DNA of 36,249 bases from DATDOY01 sp035293045 (GCA_035293045.1 DATDOY010000104.1:1-36249), one strand, 5' to 3'. Shown: positions 1 to 7,734, numbered from the stretch's first letter. The notes: a model not told the origin generated them from the sequence alone. Translations and numbers: made by a program.

Positions 1-68
1 GCGTGTTCGCGCCCGATGCCCCGGCCCGCTCCCGTGATGATCGCTACCCGGCCGTCCAACGCGCCCAT
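1..68 (-). CDS. Short-chain dehydrogenase/reductase, N-terminal fragment (runs off the window)
   Basis: Only the first 22 or so residues are inside the window. They read MGALDGRVAIITGAGRGIGR, which contains the TGxxxGxG dinucleotide-binding motif of classical SDR enzymes directly after the first beta strand. The ATG at 68 is preceded by a strong ribosome binding site, GGAGGA, about five bases upstream on the minus strand, which fixes the start. Family membership (NAD(P)-dependent oxidoreductase of the Rossmann type) is clear from the motif. The substrate cannot be inferred because the catalytic Ser-Tyr-Lys part lies outside the window. No relation to the toxin-antitoxin pair next door is evident. 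Confidence 0.8.
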   Translation of the reverse strand, partial: MGALDGRVAIITGAGRGIGREH

Positions 69-147
69 GCCGTCCTCCGCTCGGTCGTGGAATGACGGGG
101 CGACGTTAGTGGCCTGACCTCTCGGTCAAGAAAACGCGGGCGGGTGA

Positions 148-525
148 TCAGGCGTCGAGCACCGACACGCCATACGCGCTGAAGTGGCGATCTCGGGTGA
201 CGATCGTCAGGCCCTCGGTCAGAGCCTGCGCGATGAGCATGCGATCGAAGGGGTCGCCATGATGCCGCGGCAAGTTCCCCGCGGCCCAGCAATGCTCCAG
301 GGACAACCCCAGCGGCCGAAATCCGTTCGCCTCGACCACCGCCGGCAGCTCGCGATCAAAGCGGAGCTTGCCCAGGGCCACTTTCGTCGAAATTTCCCAG
401 GACGTGGCGGCGCTCACCCAGGCCGTGTTGGCGGGAGACGCGATCGCACGACGTGCGCCCGGACTGAGGCCGGGATCCTCCGCGAGCCACCACAGCAGAG
501 CGCTCGTGTCGAGCAGGAGGTTCAC
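148..525 (-). CDS. vapC: PIN-domain toxin, VapC family
   Basis: A 125-residue PIN-domain protein, the usual size for a VapC ribonuclease toxin. It starts with the typical strand MNLLLDTSALLWWL. The acidic metal-binding residues of the family are visible: D6, E44 (in SWEIS), D91/D94 (in HGDPFDRMLIAQ) and D112 (in TRDRHF). By family knowledge it is a Mg-dependent RNase that blocks translation until bound by its antitoxin. The start is the GTG at 525, which directly abuts the TGA stop of the upstream antitoxin gene (526-528), so the two are translated as a coupled pair. The target RNA is unknown. It looks intact. Confidence 0.9.
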   Translation of the reverse strand: MNLLLDTSALLWWLAEDPGLSPGARRAIASPANTAWVSAATSWEISTKVALGKLRFDRELPAVVEANGFRPLGLSLEHCWAAGNLPRHHGDPFDRMLIAQALTEGLTIVTRDRHFSAYGVSVLDA

Positions 526-777
526 TCAGAACTCGTCGTCGGTCCGCCCCTCAAAGGCGGCCAGGATGTCCTCGGGCAGCGGGTCGTCGAAGTCGTCGGC
601 GATCCAGATCTGGCCTTTCATGGCCCCCGGCGTCCGGGGCTCTTGGACGGGCGTGTAGGCCACCAGCCGGGCCACCGGGACGCCGGCGCGGGCAATCACG
701 ATCTCCTCACCGTCGGCGGCCCGCTGGAGCAAGCGGGAAAGGTGGGTCTTCGCCTCGTGCACGTTCACCATGGTCAT
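526..777 (-). CDS. Phd/YefM-type antitoxin partner of the PIN toxin
   Basis: An 83-residue protein beginning MTMVNVHEAKTHLSRLLQRA, the N-terminal DNA-binding fold of the Phd/YefM antitoxin family (VNVHEAKTHLS, then GEEIVIARAGVPVARLV). The acidic C-terminal half (residues about 55-83, rich in D and E) is the usual flexible toxin-binding tail. It precedes the toxin gene with no gap, the normal antitoxin-first order. By family knowledge it neutralises the toxin and represses its own promoter. A palindrome overlapping the -10 box just upstream fits that. The start could be the ATG at 777 or the one at 771; 777 is preferred because a TANNNT -10 box lies exactly six bases upstream. Confidence 0.87.
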   Translation of the reverse strand: MTMVNVHEAKTHLSRLLQRAADGEEIVIARAGVPVARLVAYTPVQEPRTPGAMKGQIWIADDFDDPLPEDILAAFEGRTDDEF

Positions 778-783
778 GGACTA

Positions 784-799
784 AGTCTAGTCCGACTAG
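784..799 (-). promoter_or_regulatory. Antitoxin promoter with overlapping palindromic operator
   Basis: On the minus strand a -10 hexamer TAGACT (784-789) is followed by six bases and then the ATG at 777, the layout of a leaderless transcript. It overlaps a perfect odd-centred palindrome, CTAGTC-C-GACTAG (787-799). A repressor bound to this palindrome would cover the -10 box, which suits autoregulation by the Phd-type antitoxin. No convincing -35 box is seen. The operator role is inference from position and symmetry. Confidence 0.55.
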
Positions 800-888
800 G
801 AGCGGACCGCGAGGACGCCGCGTGCGTGGGAGCGATCGCCGCGCCATGCGGACGCCCAAAGACGCAGAAGCGCAGCAGCGGGGAGGGC

Positions 889-2796
889 TCAGACGAACAA
901 CGTCACCGTGCGCCCGCGTTCGAGCATCAGCCCGCCCTCGGGATCCTGGCTCCTGACCTTGGCGCCGGGCCGGTAGCCCACGACGTCGACCTGCAGGCCG
1001 ACGTCCTCGATGGCCTCGGTGGCGGCTTCCACGGTGAGCCCCCGCACGTCGGGGATCATCACGCGGTTCGGGCCCTTCGACACCGTCAACACGACTTCCG
1101 ACCCCGGCACGATCTCGGCGCCGCTGACCGGGTCCTGGCGGATGACCTTGCCCTTTTCCACCACGTCGCTGTACTCCTCGGCGACGGCGACCACGAAGCG
1201 CGCCTCGGTGAGGACGGCCTTCGCCTCCTCGGTCGCCTTGCCGACCACGTTCGGCACCAGCACGGGCTTCGGCCCCTTGCTCACCACGAGGGTGACGGCC
1301 GAGCCCTCGGGCGCCCGCCGCGACGACGGCTCCTGGAGAATCACCGTTCCGGGGGCCGACTCGTCGAAGCGCTCCTCCACGCCGACCTCGAACCCTTGGG
1401 CGGTGAGCAGGCCCTGGGCATCCGCGACGGCCTTGCCCGTCACCGTCGGGAGATCGATCGGGTCGGCGCCGAGCGACACCGTGACGCCGACGGTCCCCCC
1501 TCGTCGCACGCCCTCGCCCGGTGGCGGTGACTGGGCGAGGATCGTCCCCGGGGGATCCGGCGCGTGCACCCGCTTCACGACGTCGAGCGAAAGGCCGCTC
1601 CCCGCGACGACGGGTTTGGCGGCGTCCTCGAACTGGCCGACGACGTTGGGGGCGTGACGGACGGGCGCACGGGCGGTGTTCGCCGCCCACGCCGCGCTGG
1701 CGAGGCCGAGGCCGGCCACGAGCCCCACGACGATCGGCGCCCAGCTCCGGCGACGGCGGGACCCGGTCGACACGGGCACGGGATCGGGACCGGAATCGCC
1801 ATCCGGATCGCGAGCGGGATCGGGAGCGACCAAGGGCGCGGGAAGGGGAGCCTCCGGCCGGATCGCCTCGTGCTCCACGGTGCGCGTCGGGCTCGCGGGT
1901 CGGATCGAGTGCTCGGTGGGCGCCGGCTCATCGAGGTCGACCCCGAGACCCGGCGCCGGAATCGGCTCCGCTTCCGGCAGCATCGTCGCCGCCGCCTGCA
2001 AGGCCCGGCTCATGGTGGCGGCGTCGGCGTAGCGCTCGACGGGCATGGGGAGCGCGGCGCGCTCGACCACGACGCCGAGCGATCCGAGTTCCACCGGCGA
2101 TTCGACGGGGCGGGACGCTCGCGCGACCAGCGTGGCCACGGGGGTCTCCCCCACGAGCGGCACGTCACCCGAGACCGCCTCGACGAGGATGAGCGCGAGC
2201 GAATACAGGTCGGCGCGCGCGTCGAGCGCCTCGCCCGTGGCCTGTTCGGGCGCCGCGTAGCGGGCGGTGCCAACGATGCCGTCGACCGGCTCGGTGACCG
2301 TCGACTCGGCGAGCGCGCGGGCGAGTCCGAAGTCGGCGATCTTGATCGTCCCCCGGCCGTCGAGGAGCAGGTTGCCGGGCTTGATGTCTCGGTGCACGAG
2401 GCCGCGCCCGTGCGCGTGCTCGAGGCCGGCGAGGACTTGCGTGCCGAGGACCGTCGCCTGCGCGGGAGAGAGTCGCTCTCCGGAACGCAACAGCGCGGCG
2501 AGGCTCCCACCCTCGAGCAGTTCGAACACCATGAACGGGACGGGGTCTTCACCCCAGTCGTGGAGGGTCACGATGTTGGGATGGCTCATCGAAGCCACCA
2601 CCCGCGCCTCGGTGCGGAACCGCGTGAGGAAGTTCTGGTCGGTGGCGAGATCCTCGTGGAGCACCTTGACCGCGACCTTGCGGCCCAACTGCGTATCCTC
2701 GGCGACGAAGGCCCGGCCGCCCGAGCCCGCCCCGAGGGCGTGGAGCAGGCGATACCGGCCCGCGAGTACCTGGCCGGCCAGGTCGGCCGTTCGCAT
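889..2796 (-). CDS. PASTA-domain Ser/Thr protein kinase (PknB/StkP type), four PASTA repeats
   Basis: A 635-residue membrane kinase. The N-terminal kinase domain (about residues 10-265) has a glycine-rich loop (LGAGSGGRAFVA), the ATP-anchoring Lys in VAVKVLH (K44), HRDIKPGN with catalytic D137, DFG (D155) and the APE segment, so it looks active. A Pro/Asp-rich linker leads to an Arg cluster and one membrane helix (about 352-372). Four PASTA repeats of about 65 residues follow and would sit outside the cell. Family knowledge: such kinases sense peptidoglycan fragments and phosphorylate cell-wall and division proteins. The frame is open upstream, but the kinase alignment favours the ATG at 2796 (MRTADLAGQ), which has a TATGAT box 16 bases upstream. 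The gene is not next to pbpA/rodA, where actinobacterial PknB usually lies. Confidence 0.93.
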   Translation of the reverse strand: MRTADLAGQVLAGRYRLLHALGAGSGGRAFVAEDTQLGRKVAVKVLHEDLATDQNFLTRFRTEARVVASMSHPNIVTLHDWGEDPVPFMVFELLEGGSLAALLRSGERLSPAQATVLGTQVLAGLEHAHGRGLVHRDIKPGNLLLDGRGTIKIADFGLARALAESTVTEPVDGIVGTARYAAPEQATGEALDARADLYSLALILVEAVSGDVPLVGETPVATLVARASRPVESPVELGSLGVVVERAALPMPVERYADAATMSRALQAAATMLPEAEPIPAPGLGVDLDEPAPTEHSIRPASPTRTVEHEAIRPEAPLPAPLVAPDPARDPDGDSGPDPVPVSTGSRRRRSWAPIVVGLVAGLGLASAAWAANTARAPVRHAPNVVGQFEDAAKPVVAGSGLSLDVVKRVHAPDPPGTILAQSPPPGEGVRRGGTVGVTVSLGADPIDLPTVTGKAVADAQGLLTAQGFEVGVEERFDESAPGTVILQEPSSRRAPEGSAVTLVVSKGPKPVLVPNVVGKATEEAKAVLTEARFVVAVAEEYSDVVEKGKVIRQDPVSGAEIVPGSEVVLTVSKGPNRVMIPDVRGLTVEAATEAIEDVGLQVDVVGYRPGAKVRSQDPEGGLMLERGRTVTLFV

Positions 2797-2812
2797 CGTC
2801 AACATCAATACC

Positions 2813-2818
2813 ATCATA
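2813..2818 (-). promoter_or_regulatory. Candidate -10 box for the PASTA kinase gene
   Basis: TATGAT on the minus strand, 16 bases upstream of the ATG at 2796, one mismatch from the TATAAT consensus. No good -35 box is seen. It would give a leader of roughly ten bases. Confidence 0.4.
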
Positions 2819-2873
2819 CGCCACACCAGTAACACGCGGTGCGCACCCCCGCTCGAAGGCCTGGCCCTCCCGC

Positions 2874-2879
2874 TAGGTT
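2874..2879 (+). promoter_or_regulatory. Candidate -10 box for a leaderless transcript (gene at 2886)
   Basis: TAGGTT fits TANNNT and ends six bases before the GTG at 2886, the spacing expected for a transcript that begins at the start codon. There is no Shine-Dalgarno sequence before that GTG. This supports the chosen start and a promoter divergent from the kinase gene. Confidence 0.5.
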
Positions 2880-2885
2880 CGGGGC

Positions 2886-3251
2886 GTGCGTGCGCAGATC
2901 GTGGAAGTCCTCGAAGGCTTCATCGAACGGGACGAGATGTGGGACGCCGAGGCCATGAGCCACCTCGTCGACCTGCTCGAGGCCGAGACCAACGAGACGG
3001 GCGACCGCATCCCGCTCATGCTCGCCAAGGTCTTCGCCGCCATCCTCTTGCGGATGCGCATGACCCCGATCGACCCCCACCTGAAGGTCGACGTCGAGGC
3101 GCACGTGTACCAGCGCCTCTACAAGGTCCTCGAGGCCACCTACGACGGCCTCCCCGACGCCGAGACGCGCACCCGCATCGAGGTCTTCCACCGCCGCCTG
3201 TCCCGGATGATCGTCGACGAGGACCCGCGTCCGGTCAGTGGGTCCGGGTAG
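2886..3251 (+). CDS. Conserved-looking hypothetical protein, helical, 121 aa
   Basis: I do not recognise this protein. It is mostly charged helix (for example IVEVLEGFIERDEMWDAEAM and LKVDVEAHVYQRLYKVLEAT), has no signal peptide or membrane segment, and is probably cytoplasmic. Coding is supported by the amino-acid composition, by a GTG start placed six bases after a TANNNT -10 box, and by tight packing with the next gene. It is divergent from the PASTA kinase and heads a small plus-strand group with two membrane-associated proteins. No function can be named. Confidence 0.72.
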   Translation: MRAQIVEVLEGFIERDEMWDAEAMSHLVDLLEAETNETGDRIPLMLAKVFAAILLRMRMTPIDPHLKVDVEAHVYQRLYKVLEATYDGLPDAETRTRIEVFHRRLSRMIVDEDPRPVSGSG

Positions 3252-3276
3252 CCGGCGCGGGGGTACGGTCCGAGAC

Positions 3277-3657
3277 GTGGAGCCTCGGCCTTCGCACGAC
3301 TCGCGCGCATGGGCCCTGCCCGCCGCCGTCGCCGTCCTCGCGCTCGAGAACACCGCCCTCCTCGCCGCGCTGTTGTTCGTCGGTTCGGCCCCGCCGGCGA
3401 TCTCCGCGTTCCTGCTGATCAAGTTCCCGTTCTGCGTCGGGTTGTTGCACCGTCGTCACGGCGCCTTCTTGTTCCTCACCTTCTGGGAGGCGTGCGTGAT
3501 CGTCATCGCTCTGTTGAATCCGACGCTCGCCCTCGGCGCCCGACTCGGTCTCCTCGCGAGCGCGACGACAGGATTGGGTTTGCTCGGCATGTCGCTCGCC
3601 TTGTTCCCCGAGACGAGGCTCCCGCCGGCCGGCACCGTCGACCCGTCGAGGAACTGA
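3277..3657 (+). CDS. Small integral membrane protein of unknown function
   Basis: A 126-residue protein with three to four predicted membrane helices: roughly WALPAAVAVLALENTALLAAL, APPAISAFLLIKFPFCVGLL, FLFLTFWEACVIVIALL and LGARLGLLASATTGLGLLGM. I do not recognise a family. An in-frame GTG at 3238 would add 13 residues and overlap the previous gene. The GTG at 3277 is preferred because a TANNNT box (TACGGT, 3264-3269) ends seven bases upstream. It is followed five bases after its stop by the next gene, so the two are probably co-transcribed. Confidence 0.68.
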   Translation: MEPRPSHDSRAWALPAAVAVLALENTALLAALLFVGSAPPAISAFLLIKFPFCVGLLHRRHGAFLFLTFWEACVIVIALLNPTLALGARLGLLASATTGLGLLGMSLALFPETRLPPAGTVDPSRN

Positions 3658-3662
3658 TTCCC

Positions 3663-4067
3663 GTGCACCCCTACGTCCGCTCCGGCCTGATGACGCTCGG
3701 CGTCGTGGGGGCCTTCACCCTCATCGTCATCGGCGTGCTCATCGCCGAGCCGACCACCCCGGAACTGCCGGCCGCGATCGAGAGCATCGTCCCCGGCGAA
3801 GGGGCCCTGATCTCGCCGCAGGGATCGGTCGGCGCGGACCTCGCCGACGATCACACCGGCGTGCTCATCATCGACGGCGCCGAAGTGCCCCTCGACCAGC
3901 TCACCATCGTCGAGCCGCTGGGCCAGATCTACTTCAGCCCGGGGGCCGACCAGATCATCCCCGTGTTCGACGCCGGGACCCACCGCGTCAGCGTCGTGTA
4001 TTGGCCCAAGGCCCAGACGCGGGCCGACGCGACGACCTACGGCTGGCAGTTCCGAGTGGGGTCGTAG
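3663..4067 (+). CDS. Membrane-anchored protein with a small extracytoplasmic domain
   Basis: A 134-residue protein starting at the GTG at 3663, with GAGGA about ten bases upstream. One N-terminal membrane helix (about residues 8-28, LMTLGVVGAFTLIVIGVLIA) is followed by an outward-facing domain of about 100 residues rich in beta-prone segments (HTGVLIIDGAEVPLDQL, TIVEPLGQIYFSPG, HRVSVVYWPKA). The pattern of IDG followed by a YWP strand resembles small Ig-like or carbohydrate-binding modules, but I cannot assign a family. It is probably co-transcribed with the membrane protein just upstream. Function unknown. Confidence 0.72.
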   Translation: MHPYVRSGLMTLGVVGAFTLIVIGVLIAEPTTPELPAAIESIVPGEGALISPQGSVGADLADDHTGVLIIDGAEVPLDQLTIVEPLGQIYFSPGADQIIPVFDAGTHRVSVVYWPKAQTRADATTYGWQFRVGS

Positions 4068-4177
4068 CGTCCTCACCGAAGCCGCGACTGCAACCAGGGC
4101 TCGGGCGCCAACCACTGACCCTCGGGGCCGAGCCGTGCCGCCGAAGCCACGGACTCCTCGGCGGGGGAGCCGCCCGA

Positions 4178-4230
4178 CGTTCTCGAGCAAGTCGGCGTGC
4201 GTGGCGGGGTGGAAAACTTGCTCGAGAACG
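4178..4230. terminator. Perfect 15-bp inverted repeat between convergent genes (candidate bidirectional terminator)
   Basis: The arms 4178-4192 (CGTTCTCGAGCAAGT) and 4216-4230 are exact reverse complements, separated by a 23-base loop. They lie between a plus-strand gene ending at 4067 and ligA ending at 4280 on the minus strand, where a shared terminator is expected. There is no T-tract, and the stem is longer and the loop larger than in a classic intrinsic terminator, so another role (protein site, small mobile repeat) is possible. A shorter 7-bp inverted repeat lies at 4138-4144/4158-4164. Otherwise 4068-4279 holds nothing I can identify. Confidence 0.45.
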
Positions 4231-4279
4231 CCGAGACCTCACGTCAGCCGACAGCAGGTCTGCATTCTTTGGATCGAAG

Positions 4280-6316
4280 CTAACCAGGCGGATCGCCGTC
4301 GAGCAGGGCGCGGAACGCAGCCTCGTCGAGGATCGGGATCCCGAGATCCTGCGCCTTGGTCAATTTGGTCCCTGGCTCTTCCCCCACGACCACGTAGTCG
4401 GTCTTCTTCGACACGCTCCCCGTGACCTTGCCGCCCCGATCCTCGATGGCGGCGCGAGCCTCGTCACGCGTGAAGCCCTCGAGACCGCCGGTCAAGACGA
4501 ACGCCAGTCCCGCCAGCGAAGCGTCCGCGCCTAGTCCCTTCCCTGACGAGGTCGTGGGCGCCTGGAAGTTGGCGCCCGCGGCGCGGAGCTTGTCGATCAC
4601 CACCCGATTCGCGTCGGAGGCGAAGAACCGGCGAATGCTCTCCGCGATGACGGGACCAATTCCGTCGACCGCCTCGAGTTCCTCTTGCGTCGCCGTCGCC
4701 ATGCGATCCAGGTCCCCGAAGTGCCGCGCCAATTCGACCGCGGCGGCGCGCCCCACGTGGCGGATCCCCAACCCCACGAGGAGACTGGCGAGCGGCCGCT
4801 TCCTCGACTCGTCGATGGCCGTCACCAGATTCGCCGCGGAGATCTCCGCGAACCCCTCGAGGCCGAGAATGAGATCGGTCGTCAGCGCGTAGATGTCGCC
4901 GACGTCGTTGACGTGCCCGCCGTCGACGAGCTGGACGGCCGTTCTCTCGCCGAGGTGCTCGATGTCCATCGCCGCGCGCGACGCGAAGTGGGTGACGCGC
5001 TGCACCCGCTGGGCGGGGCAATCGAAGTTGACGCAGTAGTGGTCGGCTTCGCCCTCGAGCCGGACCAACGGCCCGCCACACGCAGGGCAGGTCAGAGGGA
5101 AGACCCAGCGACGCGTCCCTTTGGGCCGCTTCGCCAAGACCGGCGCCACCACCTCGGGGATGACGTCTCCCGCCTTGCGCACCACGACGGTGTCCCGAGG
5201 GCGCACGTCCTTGCGAGCGACCTCGTCCTGGTTGTGGAGCGTCGCCAAACCGACCGTCGAGCCCCCGACGAAGACGGGCTCGAGGACGGCAAACGGCGTG
5301 GCGCGGCCCGTCCTTCCGATGCTCACCTGGATCTCGCGGAGCACCGTCGTCTTTTCCTCCGGAGGAAACTTGAACGCGATCGCCCACCGCGGTGCCTTCG
5401 TCGTCGCGCCCAACTCTTCCCGCTGGGAGAAACTGTCCACCTTGGTCACGACGCCATCCACCTCGTACGCGAGGTCGTGGCGCCGGGTGAGGATCTCGTC
5501 GCAGAAGCGTTCGACCCCATCGAGGTCGTCGACCCTGCCAATGTCGTCGTTGACCGGCAGACCCAGCTCGCGGATCCACTCGAGCGACTCCCAATGCGAA
5601 CGGATCGGCGGCCCACCCTCGAGCGCGCCCACTTGGTAACAGAAGGCGTCGAGATGTCGCGACGCCGTCACGCGGGGGTCGAGCTGCCGCAACGACCCCG
5701 CGCCCGCATTGCGCGGGTTGGCGAAGAGCTTCTCGCCGGCCTCCCCGAGCTTGCGGTTGAGTTCCTCGAACACGGCGATCGGGAGAAACACCTCCCCCCG
5801 GACTTCGACGAGGTCGGGCACGCTCTTCCCGGCGAGCCGGTGCGGAACCGAACGGATCGTCTTGACGTTGGGCGTCACGTCCTCCCCCGTCGTCCCGTCG
5901 CCCCGCGTCGCGCCGCGCACGAGCACGCCCTTCTCATAGAGCAGCGAGATGGCCAGCCCGTCGACCTTCGGTTCGCACACGAACCGGTAGTCGAGGTCGG
6001 CGATGCGCTTGATGCGGGCGTGCCACGCCTCGAGGTCGTCGATCGAGAACGCGTTGTCGAGCGAAAGCATCCGGGTCACGTGCGGGGCCGCGGCGAAGGT
6101 CGTCTGATCGACCCAACCTCCCGGCCGCTGCGTCGGCGAGTCGGGCGTCACCGCCTCGGGATGGCGCCCTTCGAGCTCGCGCAGCTCGACCACCAGCGCG
6201 TCGTAGTCCGCGTCGGCGACCTCGGGGTCGTCGAGGACGAAATAGCGAAAGTCGTGGCGCCGGATCTCGTCGCGGAGCTGGTCGATCTGTTGGCGAACCT
6301 TGGGGGGGACGGCCAT
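4280..6316 (-). CDS. ligA: NAD-dependent DNA ligase LigA
   Basis: A full-length bacterial DNA ligase of 678 residues (family about 670). It seals nicks in DNA during replication and repair using NAD+. Domains in order: Ia/NMN-binding segment (HDFRYFVLDDPEVADADYD), adenylation domain with the adenylated Lys in CEPKVDGLA (K117), OB fold, a four-Cys zinc finger (C410, C413, C428, C433), helix-hairpin-helix repeats (about 460-590, e.g. GLEGFAEISAANL and VDGIGPVIAESI), and a C-terminal BRCT domain (about 597-678). All key residues are present. The ATG at 6316 has no clear ribosome binding site, but a TAGGCT -10 box ends nine bases upstream, so the mRNA may have almost no leader. It is divergent from the GT2 gene at 6355. 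Confidence 0.97.
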   Translation of the reverse strand: MAVPPKVRQQIDQLRDEIRRHDFRYFVLDDPEVADADYDALVVELRELEGRHPEAVTPDSPTQRPGGWVDQTTFAAAPHVTRMLSLDNAFSIDDLEAWHARIKRIADLDYRFVCEPKVDGLAISLLYEKGVLVRGATRGDGTTGEDVTPNVKTIRSVPHRLAGKSVPDLVEVRGEVFLPIAVFEELNRKLGEAGEKLFANPRNAGAGSLRQLDPRVTASRHLDAFCYQVGALEGGPPIRSHWESLEWIRELGLPVNDDIGRVDDLDGVERFCDEILTRRHDLAYEVDGVVTKVDSFSQREELGATTKAPRWAIAFKFPPEEKTTVLREIQVSIGRTGRATPFAVLEPVFVGGSTVGLATLHNQDEVARKDVRPRDTVVVRKAGDVIPEVVAPVLAKRPKGTRRWVFPLTCPACGGPLVRLEGEADHYCVNFDCPAQRVQRVTHFASRAAMDIEHLGERTAVQLVDGGHVNDVGDIYALTTDLILGLEGFAEISAANLVTAIDESRKRPLASLLVGLGIRHVGRAAAVELARHFGDLDRMATATQEELEAVDGIGPVIAESIRRFFASDANRVVIDKLRAAGANFQAPTTSSGKGLGADASLAGLAFVLTGGLEGFTRDEARAAIEDRGGKVTGSVSKKTDYVVVGEEPGTKLTKAQDLGIPILDEAAFRALLDGDPPG

Positions 6317-6325
6317 CGTGGACGG

Positions 6326-6345
6326 AGCCTAGGTAGTCATAGGCT
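6326..6345. promoter_or_regulatory. Symmetric divergent promoter between ligA and a glycosyltransferase gene
   Basis: The two hexamers AGCCTA (6326-6331) and TAGGCT (6340-6345) form an inverted repeat with an eight-base spacer. Read outwards, each is a TAGGCT -10 box, and each lies exactly nine bases from an ATG (ligA at 6316 on the minus strand, the GT2 gene at 6355 on the plus strand). Neither gene has a ribosome binding site. This suggests two back-to-back promoters making nearly leaderless mRNAs. Confidence 0.5.
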
Positions 6346-6354
6346 GCCGCCTCA

Positions 6355-7698
6355 ATGGTTCCGGAATCCCGACCCTCCGTTCGCGTGGTCGTCGTCAACT
6401 TCAACGCCGGCGAACTCCTGCTTCGCTGCTTTCAGCACCTCGTGCAGACGGAATGGCCCTCGGACGCCTTGGAGCTCGTGCTGGTCGACAACGGGTCGTC
6501 GGACGACAGCTCAGCCCGCGTCATCGAAGCGTTCCCGAGCGTTCGCCTCATCCGGTCCCCCCGCAACATCGGTTTTGGGGGCGCCAACAACCTCGCCCTC
6601 GGCGATCTCACAGGGGTTGACTTCATCGCCCTCGTCAATCCCGACGCCTTCGTGGACCCGGGATGGCTCCAACCCCTGGTTGAGGCCGTGAAGGACGGTG
6701 ATCGCGTCGGAGCGGCCAACCCCAAGATCGTCTTCGACGCGCAGTACGCCATCGTCGACGTGGAGGCGGAAGCGTGGTCGCCTGGTCCGAGCGATCGCCG
6801 GACGCTCGGCATTCAGATCGCCACCGTCCACCGCGACGGCGACGACGTTTGGGATGCCGTGGTCTTCGGCGAAGGTTTCCACGCGTTCGAGGCGTCTCCA
6901 ACGGCGCCGCACTTCCGGTGGTCGGGAGCGAGGGCCACGCTCGGCCTACCGATCCCGCGCGACGACCGCGGCCCCTTCGTCTTTGAACTGGGCCTGGGGG
7001 AGCCACGAAAGGACGCCGTGTTCCACCCGAACCACGGGCTCCCTGTGACCGTCCCCGCCGATGAAGGTCAAGCCCGCATCGCACTGAAAGGACCCGGTAC
7101 CGACGTGATCAACAGTGCCGGGGGAACTCTGGTCGACGGCGCTTACGGAGCCGACCGGTGTGCCGACGAGTTTGATGCGGGACAATGCGACGACCCGGCG
7201 GAGATCTTCGCCTGGACGGGGGCGGCGGTTCTGCTCTCCGCCGAGTACCTGCGCGACGTCGGTCTCTTCGACGCCAGCTTCTTTCTCTATTCGGAGGATT
7301 TCGATCTCTCGTGGCGCGGCCGACTCCGCGGCTGGACCTACCGCTACGTCCCAGAATCGAGGGTGCGCCACATCCAGGGGGCGATCATCGGCCGACGCTC
7401 AGCGACCGCCGACCATTACGCGCATCGCAATGCATTGCTCGCGATGGTGAAGAGTGCCCCAGGGTCGGTCGCACGACGCGAGTTCCGCGCCTACCTCGAT
7501 GATCTCAAGACGTTCGTCACCGTCGAAATCGTCCGACCCCTCCGTCGCGGGCAACGGCCCCAGCCCCTCTTCGCCCGCCGACGATTCCGCGTCGTCATGG
7601 GATTTCTGGTGCATCTGCCTTCGGCGTTGCGGAAACGCAGAACGATCGGTCGACGCGCGCTCCGCGACCGCGCCGAAGTGCTGAGATCTGCTCCATGA
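6355..7698 (+). CDS. GT2 glycosyltransferase with an inserted beta-rich domain
   Basis: A 447-residue family 2 glycosyltransferase, GT-A fold, probably cytoplasmic and acting on lipid-linked surface glycan. The N-terminus has VVVVNFNAGELL, then LVLVDNGSSDDS, RNIGFGGANN and VNPDAF, as in the rhamnosyltransferase-like (WbbL) branch. The acceptor-side motifs WTGAAVLLS and YSEDFDLSWR appear only after about residue 280, because roughly 130 residues (about 145-275) are inserted. The insert contains FRWSGARATLGLPI and FVFELGLGEP, which read as beta strands. Family members without it are about 300 residues. The sugar donor is not inferable. It is convergent with the GDP-fucose synthase gene, 36 bases apart. 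Confidence 0.88.
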   Translation: MVPESRPSVRVVVVNFNAGELLLRCFQHLVQTEWPSDALELVLVDNGSSDDSSARVIEAFPSVRLIRSPRNIGFGGANNLALGDLTGVDFIALVNPDAFVDPGWLQPLVEAVKDGDRVGAANPKIVFDAQYAIVDVEAEAWSPGPSDRRTLGIQIATVHRDGDDVWDAVVFGEGFHAFEASPTAPHFRWSGARATLGLPIPRDDRGPFVFELGLGEPRKDAVFHPNHGLPVTVPADEGQARIALKGPGTDVINSAGGTLVDGAYGADRCADEFDAGQCDDPAEIFAWTGAAVLLSAEYLRDVGLFDASFFLYSEDFDLSWRGRLRGWTYRYVPESRVRHIQGAIIGRRSATADHYAHRNALLAMVKSAPGSVARREFRAYLDDLKTFVTVEIVRPLRRGQRPQPLFARRRFRVVMGFLVHLPSALRKRRTIGRRALRDRAEVLRSAP

Positions 7699-7734
7699 GG
7701 AAAACGCCGTGCGCTGAGCCGACGCTGCGAAGAA

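Noticed and set aside
184..1530. Long plus-strand open frame antisense to the toxin-antitoxin pair and the PASTA kinase
   Set aside because: High GC leaves antisense frames open. Its product is Arg/Gly/His-rich with no motif, while the minus-strand genes have clear domains.
1564..2832. Long plus-strand open frame opposite the kinase domain
   Set aside because: Composition is R/G/H-rich and motif-free; the minus strand encodes intact kinase motifs over the same bases.
4068..4279. Possible tRNA or small RNA in the largest minus/plus convergent gap
   Set aside because: The stems seen (15-bp and 7-bp inverted repeats) do not form a cloverleaf and there is no T-loop signature.
4685..6691. 668-codon plus-strand open frame opposite ligA
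   Set aside because: It covers the whole of ligA in antisense and has no recognisable domain; ligA is full length with all active-site residues.
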